From contig DAOVDP010000091.1 of NCBI GenBank assembly GCA_030669445.1, positions 1-5,474 of the forward strand: a stretch of 5,474 nt of DNA, read 5' to 3'. Every line of letters begins with the position of its first letter. The first letter of the stretch is position 1. Shown one piece after another: positions 5,318-5,474 of the stretch. The translations under genes and the position numbers were made by a program. The notes beneath the pieces were generated by a model that was given only the letters and a program-made list of their open reading frames with translations, searched no databases and had not been told where the DNA came from. The DNA is from Candidatus Latescibacterota bacterium. GTDB taxonomy: Bacteria; Latescibacterota; MVCY01.

Positions 5318-5474
5318 TTAAAAGAACCTATACCCGGTGAAGATCTTTCCGAAGAAGTTGACAAAAGGAGAGATCACCAGAGAGAGCACAGGGATACGAC
5401 TGTTCAGCAAAATAATCCCTATCAGGATAAGCGGCCCCCATCTTTCCAGTTGGTGAAATCTATACTCTTGCTCC
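5318..5474 (-). CDS. C-terminal end of membrane protein, probably site-2 protease (M50) family (partial)
   Basis: The frame is open from the window edge to TAA at 5320-5318, giving 52 residues. It has a charged segment with YRFHQLERWGP, a hydrophobic helix (LILIGIILLNSRIPVLSLVI) and a short amphipathic end (SPFVNFFGKIFTGYRFF). The Tyr-x(4)-LE-x-(W/Y)-G-x-LIL pattern before a final transmembrane segment, and the weakly hydrophobic C-terminal helix after it, resemble the end of site-2 protease family M50 membrane metalloproteases. The HExxH and the second metal motif would lie outside the window, so catalytic status cannot be checked. Other polytopic membrane proteins could also end this way. 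The following small membrane protein and pilin-like gene are close enough for one operon. Confidence 0.6.
   Translation of the reverse strand, partial: EQEYRFHQLERWGPLILIGIILLNSRIPVLSLVISPFVNFFGKIFTGYRFF

Overview
All protein-coding genes in this window lie on the minus strand, so the window reads biologically from its right end to its left end. It looks like part of an uncultured diderm bacterium. The signs are a large Sec-secreted protein of outer-membrane or surface type, an NHL-repeat secreted protein or lipoprotein, a pilin-like protein, and remains of an exopolysaccharide locus. The surface-protein module with a 'SPIQPEGNT...LDKV...LGDYDLS' pattern and the abundance of NHL-repeat proteins fit candidate phyla of the FCB group (Zixibacteria-like). 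That placement is memory-based inference and is weakly held. Two adjacent genes appear to use TTG start codons.

Layout, in transcription order. (1) 5474-5318: C-terminal tail of an integral membrane protein resembling site-2 protease (M50) family C-termini. (2) 5288-5115: an Arg-rich, single-TM protein of 57 aa whose TAA stop overlaps the next ATG. (3) 5115-4708: a type IV pilin or pseudopilin-like protein without a normal prepilin cleavage site. (4) 4596-3634: a complete sugar phosphate isomerase/epimerase-like TIM barrel with a very strong Shine-Dalgarno. (5) About 3640-3494: a tyrosine-rich C-terminal remnant of a bacterial tyrosine (BY) kinase of the Wzc/CpsD exopolysaccharide type. It has no catalytic domain, starts abruptly at the isomerase stop, and is followed by an intrinsic terminator (3430-3391). 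(6) 3364-2078: a family 4-type glycosyltransferase, with a possible promoter lying inside the terminator hairpin. (7) 2077-1852: a 226-bp spacer carrying a ~96-bp imperfect palindromic repeat. (8) 1851-913: a six-bladed NHL-repeat protein. (9) 916-1: the N-terminal 305 residues of a large secreted surface or outer-membrane protein, running off the window and translationally coupled to the NHL gene.

Three modules can be proposed. One is membrane protease, small membrane protein and pilin-like protein (operon-like and coupled). The second is exopolysaccharide-related (kinase remnant, terminator, glycosyltransferase). The third is NHL protein plus large surface protein (coupled). The isomerase sits between the first two and seems to mark a rearrangement point, because it abuts the truncated kinase end. 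No CRISPR array, tRNA, rRNA or complete insertion sequence was recognised. The clearest oddities are the decapitated kinase tail, the promoter-in-terminator arrangement, the unusual pilin N-terminus, and several long poly-C/G tracts inside surface and polysaccharide genes.
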